A stretch of 64,000 bases of DNA from Microbacterium sp. (GCF_011620665.1 NZ_WOYQ01000069.1:49627-113626); one strand, 5' to 3'. Shown: positions 17,483 through 26,443, counted from the first letter of the stretch. Notes: generated by a model from the letters alone, not told the origin. A program made the numbers and translations.

Positions 17483-18247
17483 TCACTCCGCGCCGAAGAA
17501 GCTGACGTCGCCGACCAGCCGAGTATGGTCCGTCGCGATCGGCTCGACGATGGCAAGGGCGACTTCGGCCGCGAACTCTGACACGTTGTAGAGCTTTCCG
17601 GCGGAATCACGGCGGGAAGCGATCGCGCCGGGATTTGCGCGCTCAAGAAGCGTCGCTGTGATCGTCCCCTCGATCATGTCTCCCGATACCACGACGAAAT
17701 CGATTCCGCGTTCGGCGAGCTCGGGAATGCGGGCGCGAAGGGCGTCCTCCCCCGCGCGCTTCGACAGCGCCACGAGCTCATATTCGGGCATCGTGGGCGT
17801 CGTGCGGATGAAATGCGCCTGGTGGCTCGTGACGAAGACGACGCGCGAACCATCGTGCAGAAGCGGCAAGGCCGCGGACAGAACGCTCAGCTGCGCGTCG
17901 CGGTTCAGCGCGAGTGCGTAATCCTCCCCCATGCCGGACTCCATTCCGCCAGAAGCGTTCAAGACGAGGATGTCGAGCGTGCCGAAGGTCTCCGCGATCG
18001 CCTCCATCATCGCCGTGACCGAGCCCTCGTCTGTGAGGTCGGCGCCGACAACGAGGATCTCGACGCCCAGTGCGCCGAGTTCGGTCGCGAGCTTCTGGGC
18101 GCGTGGCGCCTTGTTCCGGTAGTTGATGACGACATTCGCACCGGCCTGGGCCAGATACCGCGCGGTGTCCGCTCCGATTCCGCGCGACGACCCGGTGACG
18201 AGGGCAGTCCGGCCGCTGAGTGTGCCGGCGGGGATGGGCTGAGACAT
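17483..18247 (-). CDS. Short-chain dehydrogenase/reductase family protein with an atypical active site
   Basis: 254 residues. The Rossmann start TALVTGSSRGIGADTARYL and the NASGG strand are normal for SDR enzymes using NADP(H), as is the substrate-side FVTSH serine. Where the Tyr-x3-Lys pair belongs the sequence reads VALSKRAGE, so the position four before the lysine is Val. A tyrosine lies three residues further upstream (PEYELVALSK). It may therefore be catalytically changed or inactive. The start at 18247 has AGGAG 6 bases upstream. The 5' leader contains a hexanucleotide repeat. Confidence 0.85.
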   Translation of the reverse strand: MSQPIPAGTLSGRTALVTGSSRGIGADTARYLAQAGANVVINYRNKAPRAQKLATELGALGVEILVVGADLTDEGSVTAMMEAIAETFGTLDILVLNASGGMESGMGEDYALALNRDAQLSVLSAALPLLHDGSRVVFVTSHQAHFIRTTPTMPEYELVALSKRAGEDALRARIPELAERGIDFVVVSGDMIEGTITATLLERANPGAIASRRDSAGKLYNVSEFAAEVALAIVEPIATDHTRLVGDVSFFGAE

Positions 18248-18260
18248 GAAAAACTCCTGC

Positions 18261-18284
18261 GATGACGATGACGATGACGATGAC
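18261..18284. repeat. Hexanucleotide repeat (GATGAC)x4
   Basis: Four perfect GATGAC units lie just upstream of the ribosome site of the minus-strand SDR gene, within its presumed leader (a TAGTGT-type -10 is at 18315-18320). Confidence 0.9.
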
Positions 18285-18376
18285 GGATGCCGGCGTTCTC
18301 GCCAGATCCCTTCGACACTACCAACCGACCGCGAAGCCGTGCGGGCCATGCCCACGGCATCCCGGGGATGAAGTGT

Positions 18377-18382
18377 TATGGT
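18377..18382 (+). promoter_or_regulatory. -10 box TATGGT for the NfeD operon
   Basis: TATGGT gives a predicted start near 18389 and a leader of about 22 bases containing GGGAG (18401-18405) before GTG 18411. Confidence 0.4.
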
Positions 18383-18410
18383 TCGAGCAGGACCGATGAA
18401 GGGAGCGGAC

Positions 18411-18902
18411 GTGCTGCCCGACCTCTCGCAATTCCTATGGATCGCCTGGCTTGTGCTGGCTCTGCTCTTCGTCATCGTCGAGTTGCTGACCCTCGAGTTC
18501 ACGTTTCTCATGCTCGCCGCCGGCACTGCGATCGGCGGGCTCGGCGTGAATCTGCTCGGCGGACCCTGGTGGCTCCAGGTGCTGGCGGCGGCCATCGTGT
18601 CGGCGTTGCTGCTGTTCACCATCCGCCCCCTGCTGTTGCGGGTGCTGCATCGCTCGAGCACGCTGCAGCCCACCAACGTCGACGCGCTCTATGGAATGGG
18701 TGCCCGCGTCGTCGCGCCGTTCGTCGACGGGCGCGGCTCGGTGCGGCTCGACAACGGCGAGCAGTGGACCGCTCAGCTGGCCGGTGCCGAAGGTGACATC
18801 CCGATCGGCACCCGTGCCTTCGTCACCGCAGTGCGCGGCGCCACCGTCGAGGTCACGCCGGAAGCCGCGGGCAACCCCACCGAAAGGAGCGTCGGCGAAT
18901 GA
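18411..18902 (+). CDS. NfeD-like membrane protein
   Basis: 163 residues. Two or three N-terminal transmembrane helices (about 6-70: FLWIAWLVLALLFVIVELL, FLMLAAGTAIGGLGV, LAAAIVSALLLFTI) precede a C-terminal OB-fold domain (about 90-155: LYGMGARVVAPFVDGRGSVRLDNGEQWTA). NfeD proteins pair with SPFH/stomatin proteins in membrane microdomains, and the next gene is an SPFH protein overlapping by 4 bases. GTG 18411 has a GGGAG ribosome site; ATG 18378 and 18396 are alternatives. Confidence 0.9.
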   Translation: MLPDLSQFLWIAWLVLALLFVIVELLTLEFTFLMLAAGTAIGGLGVNLLGGPWWLQVLAAAIVSALLLFTIRPLLLRVLHRSSTLQPTNVDALYGMGARVVAPFVDGRGSVRLDNGEQWTAQLAGAEGDIPIGTRAFVTAVRGATVEVTPEAAGNPTERSVGE

Positions 18903-19951
18903 TCGATGCCGCAGCCTTTGCCGGGCAGATTTTCATCATCGTGCTGCTCGTCGTCATCGCGATCTTCGTGATCGTGGTCATCTTCCGGTCGATTCGGATC
19001 ATCCCGCAGGCCTACACCGGGGTCGTCGAGCGGCTGGGTCGATATCAGCGCACCCTCTCCCCCGGGTTGAACCTGCTGGTACCGTTCATCGACCGGCTCC
19101 GCCCGCTGGTCGACATGCGCGAGACGGTCGTCTCTTTCCCGCCGCAGCCGGTGATCACCGAGGACAACCTCGTCGTGTCGATCGACACCGTGGTGTACTT
19201 CCAGGTGACGGATGCCCGCGCGGCCACCTATGAGATCGCCAACTACCTGGGCGCCGTGGAGCAGCTGACCACCACGACCCTTCGCAACGTCGTCGGTGGC
19301 CTCAACCTCGAAGAAGCCCTCACGAGTCGCGACGAGATCAACGGCCAGCTCCGGCTGGTGCTGGACGAAGCAACAGGAAAATGGGGCATCCGGGTCTCGC
19401 GCGTCGAGCTGAAGGCGATCGATCCGCCGCACTCGATTCAGGATTCGATGGAGAAGCAGATGCGTGCCGAGCGTGATCGTCGCGCAGTGATCCTCACCGC
19501 CGAGGGCTCGAAGCAGTCGCAGATCCTCGAGGCCGAGGGGCGCCGCCAAGCCGACATTCTCCGCGCCGAGGGCGAGAAGCAGGCCGCCGTGCTGCGCGCA
19601 CAGGGCGAGTCCGAAGCGATCAAGATGGTCTTCGATGCCATCCACGTGGGCCAGCCCGATGAGAAGCTGCTCGCCTACCAGTATCTGCAGACGCTGCCGA
19701 AAATCGCGGAGAGCTCATCGAGCAAGCTCTGGATCATCCCGAGCGAGCTGACCGAAGCCCTTCACGGCATCGCTGACGCCTTCGGGGGCCGCGTCCCCGG
19801 GTCCACTCCGCCTCCGCGCAGCGCCGGCAGTGACGAGGGGAGCGAAGCCGCAGAGGAGGCGGCAGCGGCCGCGCGGGAAGCCACCAGCGCAGCGGAGCAG
19901 ATCTCGACGGTCCAGCACACGATTCCGGGCGGGCCTCGATCATCCCCGTGA
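18899..19951 (+). CDS. SPFH/band-7 (stomatin-like) membrane protein
   Basis: 350 residues. One N-terminal transmembrane helix (about 9-30), then the SPFH domain (about 30-200) with IPQAYTGVVERLGRYQRTLSPG and the typical ERDRRAVILTAEG, then a coiled region rich in Ala/Glu/Arg repeats (AEGRRQADILRAEGEKQAAV). An Ala/Glu tail ends the protein. Such proteins form oligomeric rings that organise membrane microdomains, usually with NfeD. ATGA overlaps with nfeD and GTGA with the next gene indicate a tightly coupled operon. Confidence 0.93.
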   Translation: MIDAAAFAGQIFIIVLLVVIAIFVIVVIFRSIRIIPQAYTGVVERLGRYQRTLSPGLNLLVPFIDRLRPLVDMRETVVSFPPQPVITEDNLVVSIDTVVYFQVTDARAATYEIANYLGAVEQLTTTTLRNVVGGLNLEEALTSRDEINGQLRLVLDEATGKWGIRVSRVELKAIDPPHSIQDSMEKQMRAERDRRAVILTAEGSKQSQILEAEGRRQADILRAEGEKQAAVLRAQGESEAIKMVFDAIHVGQPDEKLLAYQYLQTLPKIAESSSSKLWIIPSELTEALHGIADAFGGRVPGSTPPPRSAGSDEGSEAAEEAAAAAREATSAAEQISTVQHTIPGGPRSSP

Positions 19952-20721
19952 CGCATCCCTGGTTCGCGGCGTCCGCAGCCCCTCGCGTGCTCGCTCATCG
20001 CGGCTTCGTTCCCCTGGATGCGGAGGATGTCGTCGAGAACTCGATTGCCGCAGTCGCCGCCGCCCATGCCGCCGGGGCGAGCTACGTCGAGTCAGACTGT
20101 CACATCACGGCGGACGGAGTCGTGGTGCTGTTCCACGACGATGACCTCCGTCGCGTGGCGAATGACCCCCGCCCTGTCGCCGCCGTGACTCACGACGAGT
20201 TGCAGCGGATCATGGCGCATCGCGGGGGGCTCCTCACTGCCGCCGACGCGATGACAGCATTCCCGACCCTGCGGTTCAACCTCGACGTCAAAGCGGCCTC
20301 CGCCGCCGAATCGGTCGGTCGGATCGTCGCGCCTCACGCCGATCGCGTACTGCTGACCAGCTTCTCTGATGAACGCCGTCGCGCGGCTCTCGCCAGCGCG
20401 CGAGCGCGGGGTGGCGAACCGGCAACCTCGCCTGGGCGGTCGGGTGTGATGCGGGCGCTAGCGGCCTCGGCGACGGGGTCGACCTCACTCGTCCGTCGTG
20501 CGCTGAAAAACATCGATGCGCTTCAGCTGCCCGAGCGGCAGGGGCCGCTCCGGATCGTCTCGCAGCGCCTGCTGGATGCCGCTCACGCGGTCGGGGTGGA
20601 GATTCACGTGTGGACCGTCAACGATGCCGCGGACATGGACCGGCTGCTCGACCAGGGCGTCGACGGCCTCGTGACGGACCGAGCGGACCTGGCCCTCCGC
20701 GCAGTCGCAAGACGCGCATGA
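19948..20721 (+). CDS. Glycerophosphodiester phosphodiesterase family protein
   Basis: 257-residue GDPD-family TIM barrel. The N-terminal AHRGF and ENSIAAVAAAHAAGASYVESDCHITADGVVVLFHDDDL contain the metal-binding Glu and Asp and the two catalytic histidines. The C-terminal strands read VHVWTVNDA-like (EIHVWTVNDAADMDRLLDQGVDGLVTD). Relatives hydrolyse glycerophosphodiesters to glycerol-3-phosphate. No signal peptide is visible, so it is likely cytosolic. It is coupled by a 4-base overlap to the SPFH gene, suggesting a membrane-lipid role for the operon. Confidence 0.92.
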   Translation: MTHPWFAASAAPRVLAHRGFVPLDAEDVVENSIAAVAAAHAAGASYVESDCHITADGVVVLFHDDDLRRVANDPRPVAAVTHDELQRIMAHRGGLLTAADAMTAFPTLRFNLDVKAASAAESVGRIVAPHADRVLLTSFSDERRRAALASARARGGEPATSPGRSGVMRALAASATGSTSLVRRALKNIDALQLPERQGPLRIVSQRLLDAAHAVGVEIHVWTVNDAADMDRLLDQGVDGLVTDRADLALRAVARRA

Positions 20722-20790
20722 GCGACCATGCCCTTCGCCCCGCCGTGGCCTGAGCATCCCCTGTGAAAGCGCGACGATCGAGCCCCGTTC

Positions 20791-20821
20791 GGATGATGCG
20801 TACAGGTGAATTCGTTATACC
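20791..20821 (+). promoter_or_regulatory. Putative rbpA promoter
   Basis: A -10-like TATACC lies at 20816-20821, about 25 bases before ATG 20846. GGATG-N18-GTT (20791-20816) also loosely resembles a SigR/SigH-type promoter, which drives rbpA in some actinobacteria, but the -35 element is imperfect. Confidence 0.3.
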
Positions 20822-20845
20822 TGACAACGACGAGAGGACCACACG

Positions 20846-21217
20846 ATGGCAGATCGCAGCCTGCGCGGCATTCGACTCGGCGCTTCCAGCCTACAGAGCG
20901 AGGAAGGCGTCGTGTTTCATGAGCGCGCCAATCACACATATGTCTGCACGCAGTGCGGACGCGAGACCGTGATGACCTTCGCGGCTGACGCCGAACTTCC
21001 GGAGGCATGGGAATGCCGCACCTGTGGCGCCGAGGCCGTCCTCCGCGTCGGTGACGGCGTGGTCGAGATCGATCATTCCGGCGACAAGGTTGCTCGCACC
21101 CACTGGGACATGCTGCTCGAACGTCGCACGGTTCACGAGCTGGAAGAACTTCTTGAAGAGCGCCTCGCGCTGCTGCGTGAGCGGCGCGGTGCGGACACGT
21201 CTCGGCTGAGCGCCTGA
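20846..21217 (+). CDS. rbpA: RNA polymerase-binding protein RbpA
   Basis: 123 residues, the normal size. RbpA is an actinobacterial activator that binds RNA polymerase and the primary sigma factor and stabilises open complexes. Conserved parts are the N-terminal tail DRSLRGIRLGASSLQSEEG, the core with CTQCGRE and CRTCGAE (Cys pairs), and the C-terminal sigma-interaction region HWDMLLERRTVHELEELLEERL. GAGAGGA precedes the ATG. It is convergent with lnt, 2 bases apart at the stops. Confidence 0.97.
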   Translation: MADRSLRGIRLGASSLQSEEGVVFHERANHTYVCTQCGRETVMTFAADAELPEAWECRTCGAEAVLRVGDGVVEIDHSGDKVARTHWDMLLERRTVHELEELLEERLALLRERRGADTSRLSA

Positions 21218-21219
21218 TC

Positions 21220-22806
21220 TCACGCCGCTGAGTCGACGCCGGCTCCCTGCCCTCCGGGCTCGGGAGCCGGCGTCTTCGGCGTCCGCACACCACGTCGGAC
21301 GAGCACACCGAGCGCCGCGAGAGCGGTGACACTCCCCCAGCCCAGGATGCTCTGGACCGCCTCCCCCGCCACGACAGCGGGCGTGAGACCGGTCCGCAGC
21401 GGCACGTCGGTGACCATCGCGCCCGGCGCATCGGCCGGCAGCGCGTCCAGCGTGGACCCATCTGCATCGATGACCTGACTCGTGCCGACGGTCGAGAGGT
21501 TGACGACCGCTCGACCCGTCTCGATGGCGCGCATCCGGGCGAACGCAAGCTGCTGCAGATTCTCGTCGGTCCCGCGGAAGTCGGCGTTGTTCGTCTGGAA
21601 CATGAACACTTCCGCCCCGGCCTGAGCGCCCTCTCGGATCACGTCGTCATAAATGACGTCGAAACAGATTGCGAGTCCGATCCCGACACCGTCGACATCG
21701 AAGAAGGGAGCGGCCGTGCCCGGAGTGAACTCGCGCTGAATCAGCCCGATCAGGTCGGGGGCGAGCAACATGAAGAAGTCTCGGTTCGGCACGTACTCCC
21801 CAAACGGCACGGGATGCCGCTTGTCATAGGTGCGGACGGGGTTTTCCTCGTCATCCCCGCTCCATAGCAATGAGGAATTGAAGTACTGGTCCCCCCGCGC
21901 GGTGACCGCGCCGATCAGTAGCGGCGCCTCGATCCGCTCGGAGAGGTCGTCGAGTGCGTTCGCCACGGACGCATTCGTCGTCGGGTCGGCGTCGACGCTG
22001 CCCTCGGGCCAGAGGAGCACGTCGACGCCCGCGTCCACAATCGGCTCTGTGGCCTCCACTTGGGCGCGGAAGACGTCGTACGCCTCCCGCTCGTCGAAAT
22101 ACCCTGCGGGACCGTTCCCCTGCACCGCGCCGACGCGAAGCGAACCCGCATCCGTTGTCGGAAACTGCGGCACCGCGAACAGCAGAACGAGGAGCCCGAC
22201 AGTGGGCGCAAGCGCCCACACCCGTCGAAGCTGACCGAGACGCACCCATTCGATACCGGCGGCGCAGGCCGCGACGATGAGAAAGGAAAGCCCGCTCATT
22301 CCCGTCCACGACGTGACCTCTGCCAGCGGAGAACTCGCCTGAGTCACCGCCACGCGCGCCCACGGGAATCCGCCGTACGGGAACGTGCCGAGAAGCTCCT
22401 CGCGTGCCACCCACAGCGACGCGACAAGCGCGGGAAGTGCGACGAGCCGTCCCCACGTTTTCGGGGCGAAGCGCGGCATCCATCGATATGCGAGAGCGAT
22501 CGGCACAGCCGCAGCGGCCGTCAACGCCGCTTCGAGCGCGGACAGCGCGATCCATGGAATCGGGCCCAGGTAGCGCGCCGTGAACCCCAGGTTGACGAAG
22601 AAGAGGCCAGCGCCGAAGAGAAAACCGACGAGCACGGCGCCCCACACCCGTCGACCGATCAGGCTCACGAGGGCGAGCGGCACCGCGACGAAGACCACGG
22701 GCCACCAGGACAGGGCGGGGAATGCCAGAGTGAGAATCAGCCCGCCGGCGAGGGCGGCGAGCGATGCGGCCCACAGTGGCAGCACGGGTCGCGAGCGTTC
22801 GGGCAC
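21220..22806 (-). CDS. lnt: Apolipoprotein N-acyltransferase
   Basis: 528 residues. It adds the third acyl chain to the N-terminal cysteine of lipoproteins. About six to eight N-terminal membrane segments (residues about 10-215) are followed by a nitrilase-fold domain with the catalytic triad: Glu in LLWPEGSVD, Lys in YDKRHPVPFGEYVP and Cys in GLAICFDVIYDD. A last transmembrane helix is near the C-terminus. In mycobacteria Lnt is fused or adjacent to a dolichol-phosphate mannose synthase; no such domain or gene is here. GTG 22806 was chosen because a TATGCT -10 box lies exactly 6 bases before it. Confidence 0.93.
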   Translation of the reverse strand: MPERSRPVLPLWAASLAALAGGLILTLAFPALSWWPVVFVAVPLALVSLIGRRVWGAVLVGFLFGAGLFFVNLGFTARYLGPIPWIALSALEAALTAAAAVPIALAYRWMPRFAPKTWGRLVALPALVASLWVAREELLGTFPYGGFPWARVAVTQASSPLAEVTSWTGMSGLSFLIVAACAAGIEWVRLGQLRRVWALAPTVGLLVLLFAVPQFPTTDAGSLRVGAVQGNGPAGYFDEREAYDVFRAQVEATEPIVDAGVDVLLWPEGSVDADPTTNASVANALDDLSERIEAPLLIGAVTARGDQYFNSSLLWSGDDEENPVRTYDKRHPVPFGEYVPNRDFFMLLAPDLIGLIQREFTPGTAAPFFDVDGVGIGLAICFDVIYDDVIREGAQAGAEVFMFQTNNADFRGTDENLQQLAFARMRAIETGRAVVNLSTVGTSQVIDADGSTLDALPADAPGAMVTDVPLRTGLTPAVVAGEAVQSILGWGSVTALAALGVLVRRGVRTPKTPAPEPGGQGAGVDSAA

Positions 22807-22812
22807 CCCCCG

Positions 22813-22818
22813 AGCATA
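22813..22818 (-). promoter_or_regulatory. -10 box TATGCT for lnt, leaderless-type
   Basis: Minus-strand TATGCT, 6 bases (CGGGGG), then GTG 22806. The G-run might also serve as a weak ribosome site. Confidence 0.5.
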
Positions 22819-22871
22819 ACCGCGGCGACGGAGACGTTCCGTCTCGTCGCGCGAGCGTTCCGTCCACCCAC

Positions 22872-25340
22872 TCACACCGACGCGTAGGCAACGATTCCGC
22901 GACGGATGGCATCGAGCGCCTTGCGCGCGATCGTCGCGACCGGCGGGTTCGCGACGATCGAGAGCTGATCGAGCAGGTCGATCGTCTGTTTCGTCCAGCG
23001 GACGAAGTCTCCCGCGGCCAGATCCGCCTGATCGAGAACGCGATCGAGCGTGCCGCCCCGCGCCCACGCATACATCGCGGCGGCCAGTCCGGTCGCGACG
23101 GGAGCAGAACCGGGAAGACGGTTTCCCTGCTCGAGATCGTCGAGGCGGGCCCAGAGCTCCTCCGTCGCGTTCAGGGCTGCCCGGAACGGTCCCCGTGGCA
23201 GCCCATGTTCCCCGGTACCGCTCTCATCGCGACGCGGCTCGTAGACGAGGCAGCAGGCGAGCGCGGCCATGCCCGCGGGGTCGAGCTCGGTCCAGATTCC
23301 CGTGCGCAGCGACTCGGCCACGAGCAGGTCGCGTTCGCCGTAGATGCGCTTCATCGTCGCGCCGGCAGGCGTCAGGCTGGTGGCGCCGCCCGAGTCGACC
23401 GCAACGTAATCCAGCGCCGAAAGCACATCAACGACCTGATCGAAGATGCGGGCGACGGTGCCTGTGCGCGCGTCGATCTGCTGGCGCAGCTTGTCAGTCT
23501 GCCTGCGCAGTTTCCAGTACCGCTCGGCCCACCGAGCGTGGGTCTCACGATCCGGGCAGCTGTTGCACGGATGCCGTTGCAGTCGGCGCCGGAGCGTCTC
23601 GAGCTGCTCCTGCCGTTGCCTGCGGAGGTGCGCCGGCGCCGAACGATCGCCCTTGCGCTCCAGATCGGACAGTTCACGCCGCATCCGCGCGAAGTCGGCG
23701 TAGTCACCCCGATCGCACGTCATCGCCTTCTCGTACCCGGCGAGGGAGTCCTCGGCATCCTTCACTTGGCGCGCCAGACCCACGACGGCGCGGTCGGCCT
23801 GGAACTGCGCAAAGGAGGACTCCAGGATCTCACGTGCCCGCGGGCGACCGAACCGGTCGATGAGATTCACCGCCATGTTGTACGTCGGCCGAAAGCTCGA
23901 GTTCAGCGGGTATGTGCGCCGAGACGCCAGCGCCGCGACCGCCTGTGGATCGAGGGCTTCCGTCCACTGGATGACCGCGTGTCCCTCCACGTCGATGCCG
24001 CGCCGCCCGGCACGCCCCGTCAGCTGCGTGTACTCGCCTGAAGTGATGGCCACACGCGCCTCGCCGTTGAACTTCTCGAGCTTCTCGAGCACGACGGTCC
24101 GCGCGGGCATGTTGATGCCGAGCGCGAGGGTCTCGGTCGCGAACACGGCTTTCACGAGCTTGCGCCGGAAGAGCTCCTCGACGACCTCCTTGAACGCCGG
24201 CAAGAGTCCCGCGTGATGCGCGGCGATGCCCCGCTCCAGGTTCTCTCGCCATTCCCAGTAGCCGAGGACGACGAGATCTTCGTCCTCCAGCGTACGCGTG
24301 CGCTCATCGACGATCTGGCGGATCTCGTCCCGCTCCTCGCGGCTGGTCAATCGCACACCCGCGCGACGGACCTGCTGGACGGCGGCATCGCAGCCGACGC
24401 GGCTGAAGACGAAGAAGATCGCCGGCAGAAGATTGGCGCGCGCGAGGAGCTCGACAACTTCGGGGCGATCCAACCGCTCGAGTCTGTGGATGGTGGCCGA
24501 ACGCACCGGGCGCTGCCCGCCGCGATGCGTCCTCTTCCGCGGCGAGGTGTTCCCGCCGTGCGGGCGCGCCTCGATTGCGCGCCGGTCGGTGTCGACGTTG
24601 GCCCCGGTGGGCGATCGCAGGCGCATGAGCTCCTGGTTCACCAGGGCGGTGGCGACCCCCGCCCGGTCGTCGAAGAGCGGCAGCAGATCGCCGCGCACGA
24701 GCACGTGCTGTTCGAGCGGGACGGGCCGTGTCTCGGACACGATGACCTCGGTCTCGCCGCGCACCGTGTCGAGCCAGTCGCCGAACTCCTCCGCGTTGGA
24801 TACGGTCGCAGACAAGGACACCAGTCGCACCGGAGGCGGCAGGTGGATGATGACTTCCTCCCACACGGCCCCGCGAAAACGGTCGGCGAGGTAGTGGACT
24901 TCGTCCATCACCACGAAGCGCAGACCGTGTAGCGCCGGCGAAGCGGCGTAGAGCATGTTTCGCAGCACCTCGGTCGTCATCACGACCACACGCGCGTTGC
25001 CGTTGATGTTGGTGTCGCCGGTGAGCAGACCCACCTCAGACTCTCCGTATACGGCCTGAAGCTCGCGGAACTTCTGATTGGACAGTGCCTTCATCGGTGT
25101 CGTATAGAAGGCTTTGTCGCCAGGCTGGAGCATCGCCAGATGAATGGCGAACTCACCGACGATGGTCTTGCCGGCGCCGGTGGGCGCGGCCACGAGAACA
25201 CTGCGGTCGTCTTCGAGCGCGTGACAACCCGCGACCTGAAACGGGTCGAGCTCGAACCGCTGAGCCTCCGCGAACGCGGCCGTGAGCGGATGCGTGCGAG
25301 TCGCCTCGGCCCGCGCGAAGCTCACGGCAGGGTCGCTCAC
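22872..25340 (-). CDS. helY: Ski2/Mtr4-type DEVH RNA helicase, HelY-like
   Basis: 822-residue superfamily 2 helicase. Walker A APTGAGKT is at about 52-59, followed by TTPMKALSNQKF, MTTEVLRNML, the Walker B VMDEVHYL, SAT motif III, and in the second RecA domain ATETLALGINMPAR and TQLTGRAGRRGID. A long C-terminal part includes CNSCPDRETH (a possible metal or structural cysteine pair) and the helical DSHCT-type domain. Probable role is RNA processing or decay. The order helY-tatC-tatA-pafC-pafB equals mycobacterial Rv2092c-Rv2096c. GTG 25340 overlaps the tatC stop by 4 bases. Confidence 0.92.
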   Translation of the reverse strand: MSDPAVSFARAEATRTHPLTAAFAEAQRFELDPFQVAGCHALEDDRSVLVAAPTGAGKTIVGEFAIHLAMLQPGDKAFYTTPMKALSNQKFRELQAVYGESEVGLLTGDTNINGNARVVVMTTEVLRNMLYAASPALHGLRFVVMDEVHYLADRFRGAVWEEVIIHLPPPVRLVSLSATVSNAEEFGDWLDTVRGETEVIVSETRPVPLEQHVLVRGDLLPLFDDRAGVATALVNQELMRLRSPTGANVDTDRRAIEARPHGGNTSPRKRTHRGGQRPVRSATIHRLERLDRPEVVELLARANLLPAIFFVFSRVGCDAAVQQVRRAGVRLTSREERDEIRQIVDERTRTLEDEDLVVLGYWEWRENLERGIAAHHAGLLPAFKEVVEELFRRKLVKAVFATETLALGINMPARTVVLEKLEKFNGEARVAITSGEYTQLTGRAGRRGIDVEGHAVIQWTEALDPQAVAALASRRTYPLNSSFRPTYNMAVNLIDRFGRPRAREILESSFAQFQADRAVVGLARQVKDAEDSLAGYEKAMTCDRGDYADFARMRRELSDLERKGDRSAPAHLRRQRQEQLETLRRRLQRHPCNSCPDRETHARWAERYWKLRRQTDKLRQQIDARTGTVARIFDQVVDVLSALDYVAVDSGGATSLTPAGATMKRIYGERDLLVAESLRTGIWTELDPAGMAALACCLVYEPRRDESGTGEHGLPRGPFRAALNATEELWARLDDLEQGNRLPGSAPVATGLAAAMYAWARGGTLDRVLDQADLAAGDFVRWTKQTIDLLDQLSIVANPPVATIARKALDAIRRGIVAYASV

Positions 25341-26167
25341 ACGCCGCCGCCGAGTGCTGCGGCCGTACGTTTCGCCCTGCGCCGGTCGAAGAGCATCGAC
25401 AGGCCAGCGGCCGCGAAGAAGAGGACGATCAAGATACCCGCGAGGATCAGCATGCTGACGATGTCGGCAGCGGGGGTGGCGAGGCCCGCGAAGACGACGG
25501 TCGCGAGTATCGCGACCCTCCATCCTTTGAGGATCGCCATACCGCTCATCACGCCGGCGAGGTTGAGCGCCACCAGGAACACCGGCAGGACGAACGAGAT
25601 ACCCACGACGATCAAGAGCTTGAAGACGAAATCGTAGTAGTACTTCGCCTCATACAGGTTCGCTGCGCCGTCTGCCGAGAACGTGGCCATGATCTCGACG
25701 ATGTGTGGCATGACCCACCAGCCGACGAAGCAGCCGGCGAAGAACAGCGGCACCGCCGCCGCGACGAATCCGATCGTGTAGCGGATCTCCTTGCGCGTGA
25801 GTCCGGGCATCAGGAAGGCCCAGATCTGCCACAGCCACACGGGCGCAGACAGGATGATGCCCACGACGAAGGCGATGCGCAGACGCATGTCGAACGGACC
25901 GGTGATCGTCGAGTACATCAATCGGACGATCGCATCGGGATCTTCGCCGCGCTGTTCGGCGACGATGCGGATCGGCTCGGTCATCGCCCAGATGATCCAG
26001 TCGGTGAGCAGGAAGGCGACGACCATCGCCACGACGAGCGCGATAGCGCCGATCACGAACCTGCGACGCAACTCCACGAGGTGCGCACCGAGCGTCATCC
26101 GCTTGTCTCTAGGGGGGCCGCTGTTCGGTCCCTCCTTCGCCGTGAGTGGCTGCTCGGCCGTGGCCAC
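25337..26167 (-). CDS. tatC: Sec-independent translocase protein TatC
   Basis: 276-residue polytopic membrane protein, receptor of the twin-arginine translocation system. Conserved parts are the cytoplasmic N-terminus MTLGAHLVELRRR, the first periplasmic Pro-containing loop, the LSAPVWLWQIWAFLMPGLTRKE block, the long FSADGAANLYEAKYYYDF loop and the later membrane segments. Six transmembrane helices are visible. It starts with a GTG 6 bases after tatA. Confidence 0.96.
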   Translation of the reverse strand: MATAEQPLTAKEGPNSGPPRDKRMTLGAHLVELRRRFVIGAIALVVAMVVAFLLTDWIIWAMTEPIRIVAEQRGEDPDAIVRLMYSTITGPFDMRLRIAFVVGIILSAPVWLWQIWAFLMPGLTRKEIRYTIGFVAAAVPLFFAGCFVGWWVMPHIVEIMATFSADGAANLYEAKYYYDFVFKLLIVVGISFVLPVFLVALNLAGVMSGMAILKGWRVAILATVVFAGLATPAADIVSMLILAGILIVLFFAAAGLSMLFDRRRAKRTAAALGGGV

Positions 26168-26173
26168 GAGCCG

Positions 26174-26443
26174 CTAGGGCTTGGCTGCTTCGGGCGCCGA
26201 AGCGCCGGTTCCCACCGGCGGAACGGCCGGAGAAGGCACCTCGGTGGCGACCGACGACGTCACACCGGCGACGGCAGGATCTGCGGGCACGTCGTCGTCT
26301 TTCATGGCCTTGATCTCACCCTTGAAGATCCGGGCCGACTGTCCCATGCTCTTGGCGAGCGCCGGGAGCTTGGCCGCCCCGAACAGCAGCAGGATGACGA
26401 TCAGCACGACCCACAGGTGCGGACCGGCGAACAGATTGCCCAT
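26174..26443 (-). CDS. tatA: Twin-arginine translocase subunit TatA
   Basis: 89 residues: a short N-terminal transmembrane helix (about 10-22: WVVLIVILLLFGAAKLPALAKSMG, with the FG hinge and following Pro), then an amphipathic helix ARIFKGEIKAMKDD, then a Pro/Ala/Val-rich tail. TatA polymerises to form the protein-conducting element. GAGG precedes the ATG. The co-transcribed tatC follows directly. Confidence 0.95.
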   Translation of the reverse strand: MGNLFAGPHLWVVLIVILLLFGAAKLPALAKSMGQSARIFKGEIKAMKDDDVPADPAVAGVTSSVATEVPSPAVPPVGTGASAPEAAKP

